DNA of 64,000 bases, from assembly GCA_012931725.1 (NCBI GenBank), contig CM022946.1:116821371-116885370 (forward strand), in the 5' to 3' direction. The notes beneath the pieces were generated by a model. It was given only the letters and a program-made list of their open reading frames with translations. It did no database searches and was not told the origin of the DNA. Made by a program: the position numbers and the translations under genes. This document shows, one piece after another, positions 12,780 to 24,068 of this stretch. This DNA comes from Litsea cubeba. Taxonomy: Eukaryota > Streptophyta > Magnoliopsida > Laurales > Lauraceae. Position 1 is the stretch's first letter, and each line of letters begins with the position of its first letter.

Positions 12780-12876
12780 AAATGGGCCCAGGAGACCCCT
12801 CCGGTATCCAACATTATACTGGGACATCAACAGAACGGGGGGGGGGTCCTTAGAGGTTTTTTCCTGTAGTGTTCTC
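12780..12876 (-). repeat. Right terminal inverted repeat of the MULE
   Basis: This is the inverted partner of 3172-3275. It contains a run of G (about 12838-12846) that interrupts the pairing and is absent from the left end. Confidence 0.85.
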
Positions 12877-13440
12877 TATTTATAAATCAGAGCCTTTTCC
12901 TCTTGAAAAAAATACAATTTTATGGGGAAAACCCTTTTGTAAGACCCCGACCCGAGAGACCTCGTTTAGAGTTGATTAAGTTGTGTTCTAGTTTAGTGTG
13001 TTTAGTGGTTTTTGGATTAGTTGGGGATTAGAATAGCTTTTATAATAGCTTTGGGGAATTTGGAGAGCCTTTTTACTTGTGGGACCCTTTGGGGGTTTTT
13101 GTTACGAATTGTGCGAGATTGGGGGTTTACCGATGATTTCCAAAAATTGTGTTTTTACCCCATTGGACTTATCTTATTAATCCTTACAACTTTCATTTTG
13201 ACATCGTTGTCGTTCGAAAACCTTAAACCCGATTTTTCACTAATTGAGGGCAAAATAGTCTTTTTACCCAAAATCTGGACACCGATTTCAATGTCACCAA
13301 AATGTGCAAAATATATACTTTTTGGAAACTAGAGATTTTGCCGATCAACTTTGTCTTCTTCGTCGAACTCGTTTGAAGCACCGAAAACCATGTTTTGAGC
13401 CCGAGAAGTCTTTTAAGTTGTGGGCCCCACTCCCACTTAT

Positions 13441-13448
13441 TATATATA
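13441..13448 (+). promoter_or_regulatory. TATA box of Tekay 5' LTR
   Basis: TATATATA follows GGGCCCCACTCCCACTTAT and precedes a pyrimidine-rich leader. The same box occurs at 28790-28797 in the 3' LTR, so both LTRs keep a plausible promoter. Confidence 0.7.
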
Positions 13449-14155
13449 GAAAGCTTCTTCTTCATTTTTCCCATTTCTGGCAAAAACCCTAGAGGAGAAG
13501 AGAAACCCCAGCCCTAAGGGTTTTCCCTTACCCTTTTTCTTGCTTCTTCATCTTCAATCCCCCACTAAGCTAGTGTTAATGGGAAATTAGAGGCTACAAT
13601 CTTCTTCCTCATCTCAAGGCCTTCGTCTTGACACCATTTTGAAGAAAACCGTCCACTCCAAGACTTCCTTTGGACAACACCTTGCTTTTGAAGAACTTCC
13701 TTGTAAGTGATCTTCCTAGAAGTTTTATAATCTTGTTTGTTTAGCCCTAGGGAAGCTCCATTTCAATTATTGGAAAATTCCGTCTTGTTTTACTTGGATT
13801 TTGTTAATCTAGGGTTTGGATTTGGGGGTTTTGTGTATAGGTGTTTGATTGTGGGCTTAAGAGGTGATTAGAGCTCAAATTGATTTGCATTGGACCTAAG
13901 GCAAGTGGATGAAATGATTCTCATGTGTTTTATCATGTTTTATGCAAAAATCTTAATTTGTCTTCATTAATAGTTTTAATGGTTTATCATGTTTGATGGT
14001 TTAGTCTTATTGATTTTGAATGATGATTTGATGAGATAATGAGGTCAAGGATTAGCCCAATTATTCGTGAAGATATGTATGGAAGAAGGGGAAAGAAAGG
14101 AAACGGATAGGAGTTGGACAAGAGGAGAATTCAACCAAGTGGGTTGAGATTCGTT

Positions 14156-14320
14156 ACAGGACCGATCGATCGCCCATCAGGTCCGATCGATCGGACTGTA
14201 AATAACTGAGAGGGTTTTCAGGACCGATCGATCGCCCGTCAGGTCCGATCGATCGGACTGTAAATAACTGTGAACGTTTCAGGACCGATCGATCGGCCAA
14301 TGAGTCTGATCGATCGGACT
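14156..14320 (+). repeat. Palindrome cluster (GATCGATC) in Tekay 5' LTR, 3 units
   Basis: Three tandem units of about 63 bp each contain ACCGATCGATCG and TCCGATCGATCGGAC. The third unit is more divergent (GGCCAATGAGT). The 3' LTR has only two units (about 29506-29610), so the array changed length after insertion or during reverse transcription. Confidence 0.92.
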
Positions 14321-14514
14321 GAAATGAGATGAACCGTAAAATAAGAGAATTGTGGGACTATTTTCCAGATTCATTTCAAGCCCATACTCAAGTCTAATTC
14401 AGCTCTATCCCTTCTCTTCTTATTTGAAGACATTGAACCTGTACTGATGCATTTAAACCATGAAAGATATGGGTAAATTGTAATGAGTTGTAGTGGGGAG
14501 TAGGCATGTCAAAC

Positions 14515-14697
14515 GGGACGTGCCGTGCCGGCACGGCCCGCTAGAATCTCGGCCCGCCCGTGCCGTGGGCCGGGCCGGCACGGCCCGCCCCAGCTAACGG
14601 GCCGGCACGGCACAGCCCGCCAGGGGAAAACCCCTGGCACGGCCCACTAGTGGGGCGGGCTGGAGCGGGCCGTGCCGGGCCGGCCCGCGGGCCAGGC
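14515..14697. repeat. Left subterminal GC-rich repeats of hAT
   Basis: Clustered copies of GGCACGGCCCG and its complement CGGGCCGTGCC. In hAT elements such subterminal repeats commonly serve as transposase binding sites; this role is inferred here. Confidence 0.8.
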
Positions 14698-15168
14698 TTG
14701 CCTTTTTTTTTTTTTATAGACTAATATAGATATATAATTACCGTAAGGCGTAACGTAAGCGTAAGTCCGTAACGACATGGATTTGAATTTGATTTTCGAT
14801 CAATAGTCATTAATTTTTCAATAGTTACTTTTCTAAACATTTAAACTTATACAAACATTTGACAAATGATTGAGTGGTTCAAATTAATTTATAGATATTT
14901 ACTCACATATTACTTAAGTACTATATATGATTTTTCTTTTTCTTATCAGTATTAAAAATAAAAATTAGAACACAAGCAAGGAGAATGACAAAGATATTTA
15001 AGTGGTTCGGTCAAACTCGACCTACTCCACTGAGAAGAGATAACCATTTGGATCTTAACTTCTTGAAGGTTTCTAAATAGGATTACCTTCAAAACCTTAC
15101 AATCTTTTTAGAAAATAAAAAAAAAGAATGAAAAACTTATAAATTACAATGAAGAAAAAAGTAAAAAA

Positions 15169-17229
15169 TCATATTTGTAGTCCACTAATGTATTCTGCTG
15201 GATCAAAATCTTCCATTAATGATGTTAACTCTTGCTTCCTCTTATCTGCCAAGTACCAGTCTCGTAGGCAAACACAACACTCCACCGTTTCTTTAGTGAG
15301 ATTTGTTCTTCTGTCTTCTACTACACGTCCACCTGCACTAAAAGCCTGTTCTGATGCTACAGAAGACATAGGAGTAGTTAATAGATCACGAGCCATGGCT
15401 GCCAACACTGGATAAATGCTTTCTTGTTGCTTCCACCAGGCTAAAAGGTCAAAAGTGGATGCATCCTGCATCCTAATTACACCTACGTCAAGATACGATG
15501 ATAACTCCGTCACAGTGTTGTTACTTGAGCTTGAGCTGGATGCCATGCCCGTGGACAGGGAAGAATACCACACCTCCCACTCAGGAACACCTGTATACTG
15601 GACTTCTGTATTGCCCATACTAAGCCCAGCTGTACCCATTTGCTCACAATAAAATTGAAAAAGTGCTTGTAATTGTGCCATTATATTTGAAAAATCATTT
15701 GAATCTGTATAATTCATATTTTTATTTATTCCATCAATAAAAAACTGTACACCACTTAATTTTAACCTAGGATCAAATACAGCAGCTAAAGAAAATGTCA
15801 TTGGAGCCTCTTTCCAATATTTATTAAATTTGACTTCCATGTCTCTAATAGTGCTACCAAGTAAAAAATGATCTCTAAATCTACTGAATTGTAAAGTAAT
15901 TTTAAAAAGTTTCATTAAAGCTTCATTAGATGTGGGATAATATATCCCGGAGAAAAATAATGTTGAAGTATAAAAAGGTTCTAATAAATCTCTTATATGG
16001 GCACATAACTCCCAATGTTCATCACTAATCATTAAATCTTGTGCATGAAAAGCACAAAATTCATTCAAAACAGTTTTTCTAGAAAGTGCCTTGTTTAACA
16101 AATCATACATAGAATTCCATCTATGTTCAACTTCTTTAGGCAGTTTAATAGCTGATACGCCTTGCCTCGCACATATTTGGGTATATAATTGTCTTCTTTG
16201 TGCGGAGCAAAAAACAAATCTAGCAATGTCTTTAATAGCATCTGTATAACTTGTAATGTGCTTTAAACCAACTTTTGCAATAAGATTTAAGATGTGACAT
16301 ACACATCTATTTTGAAAGATAGAACTATCTATCAAAGTTGCAAGTGGCATCTGCATTCTCATTAATTCAATAGCCACTGTATTATTACTAGCATTATCTA
16401 AAGTTACAGAGAAAACTTTTTCCTTAATACTATATTCATCTAGTTTTTCCAAAATTAATGTACTTATCCTAGTTCCATTGTGTGGCCATTCAAGAGTGCT
16501 AAAACTAAGTATACGTTTATTCATAATCCATTTTGCATCTATATTATGTGCAATAATACAAAGATAACTATCACCCCCTCTAGAAGTCCACATATCTGTG
16601 GTTATGGATATTCTACCAGGAGATTGCGCAAAATAGTTTTTTATATTTATTTTCTCTTCCTGCCAGAGTCTAATAGCATCATTTCTGGCTGTATTTCTTG
16701 AAATACTGTGAAATTGTGGTTGACAGTATTTCTGGACCCATTCTTCAAAAAACTCATTTTCAACAAAAGCAAATGGTAATTCGGACAAAACAATCATTTT
16801 AACAAGACCTTGTCTAGCACTTTGTGCATTATAAGAAAAAATACCCAAACTGCTACTACTACTACCACCACCAGTAGTAGAAATTTGGGTTTGTGAACCA
16901 GGCCCCCCTGTCCCTGCATTCTCTGGCCTATGCTTTTGTAAACATGTTTTCCTATGTCTTGACAAATGGCCGGTACCCCCTTTTGACTGGGCACTATAAA
17001 TCTTACCACACAATGTGCATTTTGCCTTTTCAACATTCTTTCCATTTTCAAAAACATCAAACCTTGTATATATATCCCAAACTGCTGAAGTTCTACTCCT
17101 CTTGTTTGGTTTTTGGGAACTCTGAGGAAAGGAGGGTGGTAAATCACCTACTTGATCTTGTAATTCAATAAAATCTTCTTCTGCCTCTAAATTAACGGAT
17201 GAAGATTCTGTGGGAAATCTTCTAGCCAT
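15169..17229 (-). CDS. hAT transposase, 686 aa, zf-BED plus RNase H-like core plus hATC
   Basis: The protein would bind the element ends and catalyse cut-and-paste transposition in the nucleus. An N-terminal BED zinc finger (about residues 45-95) shows CTLCGKIY with a later HLSRHRKTC, giving C-x2-C and H-x3-H. The catalytic core begins near residue 205 with TTDMWTS (first Asp), followed by VTLDNASNN (second Asp) and CVCHILNLI. A later EVEHRWNSMY marks the region with the usual third acidic residue. The C-terminal dimerisation region hATC (about residues 595-665) has AWWKQQE, YPVLAAMARDLL and SSVASEQAFS. Length and domain order are normal, with no stop or frameshift. The start ATG is the first in frame. 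This is the only intact transposition protein in the window. Activity is inferred. Confidence 0.95.
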   Translation of the reverse strand: MARRFPTESSSVNLEAEEDFIELQDQVGDLPPSFPQSSQKPNKRSRTSAVWDIYTRFDVFENGKNVEKAKCTLCGKIYSAQSKGGTGHLSRHRKTCLQKHRPENAGTGGPGSQTQISTTGGGSSSSSLGIFSYNAQSARQGLVKMIVLSELPFAFVENEFFEEWVQKYCQPQFHSISRNTARNDAIRLWQEEKINIKNYFAQSPGRISITTDMWTSRGGDSYLCIIAHNIDAKWIMNKRILSFSTLEWPHNGTRISTLILEKLDEYSIKEKVFSVTLDNASNNTVAIELMRMQMPLATLIDSSIFQNRCVCHILNLIAKVGLKHITSYTDAIKDIARFVFCSAQRRQLYTQICARQGVSAIKLPKEVEHRWNSMYDLLNKALSRKTVLNEFCAFHAQDLMISDEHWELCAHIRDLLEPFYTSTLFFSGIYYPTSNEALMKLFKITLQFSRFRDHFLLGSTIRDMEVKFNKYWKEAPMTFSLAAVFDPRLKLSGVQFFIDGINKNMNYTDSNDFSNIMAQLQALFQFYCEQMGTAGLSMGNTEVQYTGVPEWEVWYSSLSTGMASSSSSSNNTVTELSSYLDVGVIRMQDASTFDLLAWWKQQESIYPVLAAMARDLLTTPMSSVASEQAFSAGGRVVEDRRTNLTKETVECCVCLRDWYLADKRKQELTSLMEDFDPAEYISGLQI

Positions 17230-17674
17230 ATTTCAAAAGAATAAATTTATAAATGATAATAGTAATATGCTAATAGCCTTCTTTTGTGATAATTTATTAT
17301 AAGAAAGGGGAGAAAATGAGAGTTAATATAATATAATATAAACTTATATATATGGAATCTCAAATCTAAATATTATAAATACCTCTAAATCTTTGAAGGC
17401 CCCTTTAATCTTGTCTCTTGATGACTTGATCTTTGGTCCTCCAAAAACTTCTTAGAGAGTGAAAGAGTTGAATGCTTTGAGAGAGAGTTAGAGAATGAGA
17501 GAGTTGTGTAAATTGGTGAGAATGAGAAATGTGTAATTGGTGAGGAATGAGAATGGGAGGGTTAAGATATTTATAAACTTAGTATAATGAAAAATGACAC
17601 AAAATACCCCTTATATGACCGTTTTATAGCTGTTGGGGGGGGTAAAATGGTATTTTTTTAAAAAAATGGCTGTT

Positions 17675-17995
17675 GGGCGTGCTGGGGCGTGCTGGCGGGC
17701 CGGCCCGTCGGGCCGACCGTTGGGCATGCCTGGCGGGCCGGCCCGTCGGGCCGACCGTTGGGCGTGCCTGGCGGGCTGGTGGGCTGGCGGGCTGGCGGGC
17801 CTATACAGGCGGGCCTGGCGGGCTGCAAGGGCTGGCCCACTAGGCCAGCGGGCCTGGCGGGCCGTGCCAAACGGGCCAGCGGGCCGTGCGCAGCTCGGCC
17901 CAGCACGGCCCGCGTCATGGGCCGTGCCCAGTGGGCCGTGCCGTTGACCGGGCCGTGCCGTGCCACGGCCCGTTGGCCCGGCACGGCCCACTTGA
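17675..17995. repeat. Right subterminal GC-rich repeats of hAT
   Basis: Dense GGCGGGC, GGGCCGACCGTTGGG (twice) and GGGCCGTGCC words over about 320 bp. The outer 130 bp share GGGCCGTGCC with the left end. A short tandem of about 42 bp is present at 17695-17770. Confidence 0.8.
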
Positions 17996-19499
17996 CATCT
18001 CTAGTGGGGAGGTATTATTTGGAGCCCCATTGTTAATTAGGGACTTGGAAGGCATCGCGTGAAGTCCGGAAGAAGGGGGAATCTCATCATGGATATTCTA
18101 TGAGATTTTCTAGATTGACCAATGTGTATAAGGACCCAGAATGTCCCTAACTCTTAAAGAGTACCAAAATTACATCATGATTGACATACGGGACCCTATC
18201 CACACTAATTCAATTCTAGAAACCCTATTGTTAGCCTGTTTAGGTATGGAAAACTATTTGTATTTGATTTTCAACCAAACTTCTATTTTGGGATTTCGAC
18301 CCATATGATACGACTAGACTATTTCAAGAGTACTAGAAGAGATGTACTTAGCTTCTGCTAACCTGTATATGTCAACTTGAGGTGAATGTGTATTTTGTGC
18401 ATCTTGGCACCCCGTTTCTTACTGTGCATATGACTTGATTTATCGTATTGACCTATGAGTCGGCACCACTGACCTTGGACGACCTCGTCGGTTTGATCTA
18501 CCGGCTTGGGGTTTCTTCCCCTCCTGATAGTCAGCTGCAGTCTGAAATGTGCAGAGTTTTTACCCGGTTCGCTACCGTGGTCCCGCAGAGTATATATGTA
18601 TATGTATATTATAATATTTATCGTTGTCCCTCCTCACCTTGTGTGACTGAGGTCAATGATCCTGTTAGGGTATGTGCTCTCTTCACTTCGGTGAGAGAGG
18701 ATATAGCTTTGTGTGGGTTGCCATCTTGACAGTTCCTTATCCTTGGTACCTCTACTGTTTTATATCGTTCATGTTGTTATTTAACAAATGATGCATTATC
18801 TCTTATGAAATTCATTATTTATACATAGGTTTTCCAAACTCTTGCATAGTATCATTGATTTATTATTGTTATATCTTTTCACCCACCTGCCAGACCGTCG
18901 TGTCTGATCCATTTATTTTGGTACTCAGGTCCCGAGCCTATTGCCATTGAGGAGGAGCCAGAGGAGGCGGTCGGTGAACCGCAACGAGTGATTGAGTGGC
19001 AAGCCGATGATGTCATGTAGACATTCGGCCTTGCCTTGAGAACGATACATTTGGGAACTTATGATATCTTTATTTAGGTTTCATTTGGTTGTACGGTCTT
19101 TGTTGACTGTTATTTTGGGGGCATTAATCAACTGATATTTTGTAAATATACTTAACTTTACTTTTGGGGAAATATGCTTATGATCATTGCTCATTCTGAT
19201 ATCTTGTTATGTTAATCATAAATCAGTCTTGTTTATGGATTTGAATGGTATTAGTATGGTTTGCTACACACTTCCGCAATCTTGAGAATATGTTTGATAT
19301 GGTTACATGTGAGATGATGTGTACAGATAATCCTCACCGCGGAACCCTGTGGGAAATCACGTGCACGGATAAATGTTCTTTTAATTCCGTGTGCGGTTTA
19401 GCCAAAGAGATGCACGTGGCGCGGCATCACCCCACCCGTGTCCCGATCCCGGACTCGGCCTCTTTTTCCCCTAGTCCCGGTCCGGGGTCGCGACAGGAC

Positions 19500-19511
19500 T
19501 GGTATCAGAGC
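19500..19511 (+). promoter_or_regulatory. Primer binding site (initiator tRNA-Met) of Tekay element
   Basis: TGGTATCAGAGC begins 5 bases after the 5' LTR end. It is the standard complement of the 3' end of plant initiator tRNA-Met. Confidence 0.95.
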
Positions 19512-22500
19512 GGGACATGTTTCAGGCAATTAAAAGAAACTAGAAATCTTAAGTACGTGGCGAGGATTCGTTAGATAGAATCGTGTGAGCAATGTGTGAC
19601 CACCCTGTACTTGATTTATATGTGCTAACAATTTATTTTGCAGCGTTATGCCACCTCGCAAAAGAACTGCAAACAGTAATCACGTTGCCAGTAACAGTGA
19701 GAATACAGAGCCTATTGGAGAGGAACCACAAGACAACAACATGCAGAACCAATTCCAACAGATGATGCAGGCTATGATTGACCAACAACGCCAGGCAAAT
19801 GAGAACCAGGCTAGACTCCAAGCACAAGCATATGAGACACAGACCAGATTGCAAGAACAGATGCTTAAGAAAGACGAGGATCACGCTAGGGAGATAGCTC
19901 AAATGCAGGCACAGTTGTTGGGGATATTAGAGAGGAGACCGGAACCAATCCCAGTTGCACCACCTGGTCCGGTAAACATTAGAGGGAATGATCCTAATGT
20001 GTTGTATGAGCGGTTCAGGAAGAGAGGACCGAAAGAATTTTTGGGGACTGAGGATCCAATGGCAGCAGATGATTGGCTTGAGCACACCGAAAACATATTT
20101 GAGATATTCATATGTACCGGTGTAGAACGTGTACAGCTTGCAGCCTCTTTATTTGTGGGTTTAGCGGATATTTGGTGGAAGACCGTCAAGGCAGAATACA
20201 GGACAATGGCTGATGCAGAAGCTTGGGTTAACTTCAAGAGACAGTTTGGAGAGAAATATGTACCTGCACATGTCAAGAGGCAAAAAGCAGCAGAATTTCA
20301 GCAACTTGTGCAAGGGAACATGACGGTCCTCGAATACCTTACTAAATTCGAGAGATTGTCAAGGTATGCTCCAGAGCTGATAGACACGGTTGAGAAGAAG
20401 ATAACCAAGTTCCTTGAGGGACTTCACCCGATTATTGAGAGGGATGCTACCGGGATTGTACCACCCGTTACCTTTGAAGAAGCTGTCAAGAGAGCATACA
20501 AATTTGAGAACTTCCACAACAAGATCGTCAAGAACCAAGGAAAGGGTCAAGGCCAGCAGCAAAACTATCAACAAAGAAACAATCAGAACAAGAGGCCAAG
20601 ACAAGAGCAGAATGCACATAATCAAGGAGTTTGTATCCATTGTGGAAAATATCATGGGAATGCCCAATGTCGTTCTATCACAGGGGCATGTTTTAGATGT
20701 GGTTCATTGGACCACCAGATGAGGGATTGCCCAAGGCCAGATAGACAGAATAGACAGCAGCAGGGAGTACAGCGTCAGGCACCACCTCAGAATGCGTTAG
20801 TAGTTCAGAATCAAGCAAGGCCACTACAACAACAGGCACCTCAGCAACAGTTTAGGCCACAACAACAACAGCAACAACAAGCCCGTCAGCAAGGGCAAAA
20901 TCAGAATCAGAATCAACGTCCTCAGAATCAGAATAGAAATGCACAACAAGGCAGGCAACAGCAAGGACAGAACAGGCCACAACAGAGGGCACAACTCTAT
21001 GCTGTCAATAGAGCTGATGCGGAGGCTGAAGGCAATGTAGTGGAAGGTACACTTCTCGTCTGTGGTTTTGATGCTAAGGTTTTGTTTGACCCTGGCTCTA
21101 CTCACTCCTTCCTATCTCCAAAATTTGCTAAGTTGATTGATATGCATGCTAGAGAGTTGAGTTTCATTTTGACTGTGACTACCCCTTTAGGTAAGGAAGT
21201 TGTTTGTAGAACTTTTTACCCTAGTTGTTCAGTCATGATAGGAGAAGTTGTATTACCGGCAGATCTCATTTTATTAGAGATGCAAGATTTTGATGTCATC
21301 CTAGGGATGGATTGGTTAGCAGGATACCATGCTACTATGGATTGTTTCCATAAGACCCTAACTTTTAAGTTAGAGGAGACCCAAGCAGGGGTGTTGTTTC
21401 AGGGAGAGAGGAGTAATTCTGGTGCAGGATTTATTTCAGCATTGAAGGCTGATAGACTTCTAAAAAGTGGTTGTGAGGGTTATTTGGCGTTTATCACGGA
21501 GGATAAACGGTCCCAAGGGGTGGAGGAGATCCCAATTGTTTGTGAATTCCCGGATGTTTTCCCGGAGGAGATACCAGGATTGCCACCCATTAGAGAGATA
21601 GACTTCACTATTGAGTTATTACCGGGGACCGCTCCGATATCTATCGCACCTTACAGAATGGCCCCGGCAGAATTGGGAGAGTTGAAGATGCAATTGCAAG
21701 AACTCTTAGACAAAGGTTTTGTGAGACCTAGTGTGTCACCGTGGGGAGCACCAGTTTTATTTGTGAAGAAGAAGGATGGTTCCATGAGAATGTGTATTGA
21801 CTATAGAAGATTGAACCAAGTGACCATCAAAAACAAATATCCATTGCCAAGGATAGATGTAAGATCCCGACCCCAGTCCTTTTGTTTAGCATTGTTTTAA
21901 TCATGGTTTAGCTTGTTAAGTGAGATTTGATTTAGTTTGATCTTGTTTTTGAGTTTGACTAGATTTTTCCTTAGTCTTTGAGATTTTGTAGACCGTTGAC
22001 TTTGGTTTGACCTGGTCCATATGATTTGTATTTTTATGAGAAATTACTTTTCATTTCTAAAAATTCTGGATTTGGTGTATTTTGACTCATTTTATGAAGT
22101 TTAACAACTTTCATGTTTTGATCATTTTGATTTGATACTCGGAAATCACGTTTTTCGAGGAAAATGGGCAAAAATGACATTTTCACTAAATCTGTCCATG
22201 AATTTCGAAAATTTCAGAAATTGGGGAAAATATACTTTTCGGAAACTAGATATTTCGCTGATCATTTTTGTCTTCTTCGTCGTTTTCGTTCGGGGCCCGC
22301 AAATGTGAGTTTCAGCCTTGTGAAGATTGGGGCCCACAAGACCCATCTTATAAGAAGGGAACCCCTCTTCTTCTCCTCCATTTCGTTTCCAGCAAGGGTT
22401 TGGAGCTTGGCTCTTTCCCTCTCATCCAGCCTCTCTCTCTCTCTTCTGAAACTCTCATTTCTTGGAGTTTTCTTGGAGGAATGATCTCAAAAAGTTCTTC

Positions 22501-23204
22501 TCCTCCCTCTTGGCTTTCCAAAGACCCTATTTTCAAGGATTTTGAGCTAGGAGAGATCCCTCATCCAAGCTTCTCTTCTTCGTTTGGGTTTTTCAAGGTT
22601 TGCAATGGCTTTCCAAACCTTAGATCTTTGTTCTCCTTTCCATTTAGAGTGTTTTAAACCCATTTGCTAGGGTTTTCTTTGGAGGTTTACCAATGTTGAC
22701 ATTTTAGGGTTTTCTTGGGAAAATTTTGGGGTTTTTATAGATTTGAAGCTTGAGGCTCTAAGGCATTGTTTGGAGAGTAATTTTACTCCTATCTTGACCA
22801 AGGCAAGTGAAATTTTCAATTAATATGATGTTTGTAGGTTTCTTGTTTGGTTTCATGGTTTTTCCTCATTATGTTCTAATCCTTTATTAATTATGGATTT
22901 ACTTTGAATGAATGAAGCAATGTTATGTTGATTTCCACTTATGTTGCTATTGTACAATGAGTTGGGAGTTTGGTTTTCATTTTGGTCATCTTGAAAAATT
23001 AGTCTTCTTTGTGTTAAGTATGGTGTCCAATGAAAGGGAGAAAACTTTGCTTTAAAAAGTGTTGTGTTTGGGCCGATTAGAATGATTCATGGATGGTTTT
23101 GATGAGTTTGGAAGGTCAAGGAAGGGCCCAACAAATCTTGGAAATTAGCATGAAAGAAAAGGAATCAAAAGAATCAAGAAAAAGAAGGAAAAAATTGCAA
23201 GAAC

Positions 23205-23335
23205 AGAACTGCCGAGCTGGACTGGGCAGGCCCAGTCCACTCGAGCGACCCACTGGGCCGCTCGAGCGACCCAGACACTGTCTGGGCTCCGCTCGAGCGG
23301 ACCTGGGTTCGCTCGAGCGAGGCCCAGCTCAGCCT
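23205..23335 (+). repeat. Palindrome cluster (CTCGAG) in solo LTR
   Basis: Five CTCGAGCG or CGCTCGAG words lie within about 90 bp (about 23240-23320), next to repeated GGCCCAG words. The cluster sits about 1.35 kb from the LTR start, close to the offset of the GATCGATC cluster in the Tekay LTR. Confidence 0.85.
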
Positions 23336-24032
23336 GGGGCTGGTTTGGGCCCGAGTTTGGATTGTTTTATGGGCCGGATTGTTGGGGCTTCCTTGGGCCT
23401 GTTTCAAGTCAGTTTTTGAGCCATTACAAATCTGCTATTGGGTCATCTTAGGGCCTGATATTGGACTGATTTGAAACTTATTTCGTGGGCTTGGTTAAGG
23501 ATCAGTTTTGGGCTGTTTTAAAAAATTGTTTTGTGGGCCTGTTCAGGTTAATTTTGGACTGTGTTTAAAATCTGTTTTGTGGGCCTGGTTCAGGTTAGTC
23601 TTGGGCTGTTTTTAAAGTTTGTTTTGTGGGCCATTCAAAGTTTAGTTTTGGGCTGTTTTGAAACTTGTTTTGTGGGCCATTCAAGGTTTAGTTTATGAAC
23701 TAATTTCAAGGTCTGTTTGGGCCGGATTTAAAGGATTGTTTTGGGTTTGGTTCAAGGCCAGTTATGGGCCTGTTTTAAAGAGATTTGGGATTATTTGTGA
23801 TACTTGGAATTTGTGAAATGGGAATGGGATCATTGTGGGAATGAGTGTATGTGAAATTACCCGGGAATCGTTTGAGTCTCAATGCGCACCTTCTCATTTA
23901 AATATTGTGGATTTTCATTGGCATCAAACACACTCTCTATCAATCAATGTTTAAAGGTTAAATGTGCATTGAGATGGTTCCTTGGTAAGTCATTAAGTCA
24001 TTCTCCACTGTCCATTCCATTTCAAGTCAGAA

Positions 24033-24068
24033 AAAATGTATTTGTATTTGTATTTGTATTTGTATTTG
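24033..24068 (+). repeat. Hexanucleotide repeat (TATTTG)n
   Basis: About five consecutive TATTTG units in the solo LTR. Confidence 0.9.

Larger units (their letters stand above)
3172..12876. mobile_element. 9.7-kb Mutator-like element (KAONASHI-like) with PMD-Ulp1 gene
   Basis: Perfect 9-bp direct repeats TATTTATAA flank it at 3163-3171 and 12877-12885, the size typical of MULE target duplications. Inside them the ends are inverted repeats. The left end reads GAGAAAATTACCGGAAAAAA and the right end, on -, GAGAACACTACAGGAAAAAA; both continue into CTAAGGACC and a later GGAGGGGTC block over about 100 bp. The element carries a broken MULE transposase on + (4095-5929) and a PMD-Ulp1 fusion on - (10660-7385). 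MULEs with captured Ulp1-like proteases are known in plants as KAONASHI or KI-MULEs. Assignment to that group is inferred from gene content and the TIR/TSD structure. Confidence 0.9.
14501..18003 (-). mobile_element. Autonomous-looking hAT transposon, 3503 bp
   Basis: An 8-bp duplication GTGGGGAG flanks it (14493-14500 and 18004-18011), and the uninterrupted 3' Tekay LTR has a single copy at the matching site (about 29780). Terminal inverted repeats read TAGGCATGTCAAACGGGACG at the left end and, on -, TAGAGATGTCAAGTGGGCCG at the right end. It encodes one uninterrupted hAT transposase on -. Short GC-rich subterminal repeats fill both ends. It inserted after the LTR pair was formed, because only one LTR holds it. 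Confidence 0.96.
12938..19495 (+). mobile_element. 5' LTR of Tekay element (6558 bp including hAT)
   Basis: It aligns to the 3' LTR (2983 bp) along its whole length apart from the 3503-bp hAT with its 8-bp duplication and one extra copy of a palindrome-bearing repeat of about 63 bp near 14215-14280. Outside these, differences are scattered single bases, so the pair is young relative to the other decayed elements here. The frame beginning at 18448, also present in the 3' LTR at 30223, is conserved only because the LTR is; it has no known domain. Confidence 0.95.

Noticed and set aside
17611..17991. Gly/Arg/Pro-rich frames at the hAT right end
   Set aside because: They are translations of the GC-rich subterminal repeats.
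18448..18729. 93-residue frame conserved at 18448 and 30223
   Set aside because: Both copies are in the two LTRs of one element and are conserved for that reason. No domain.
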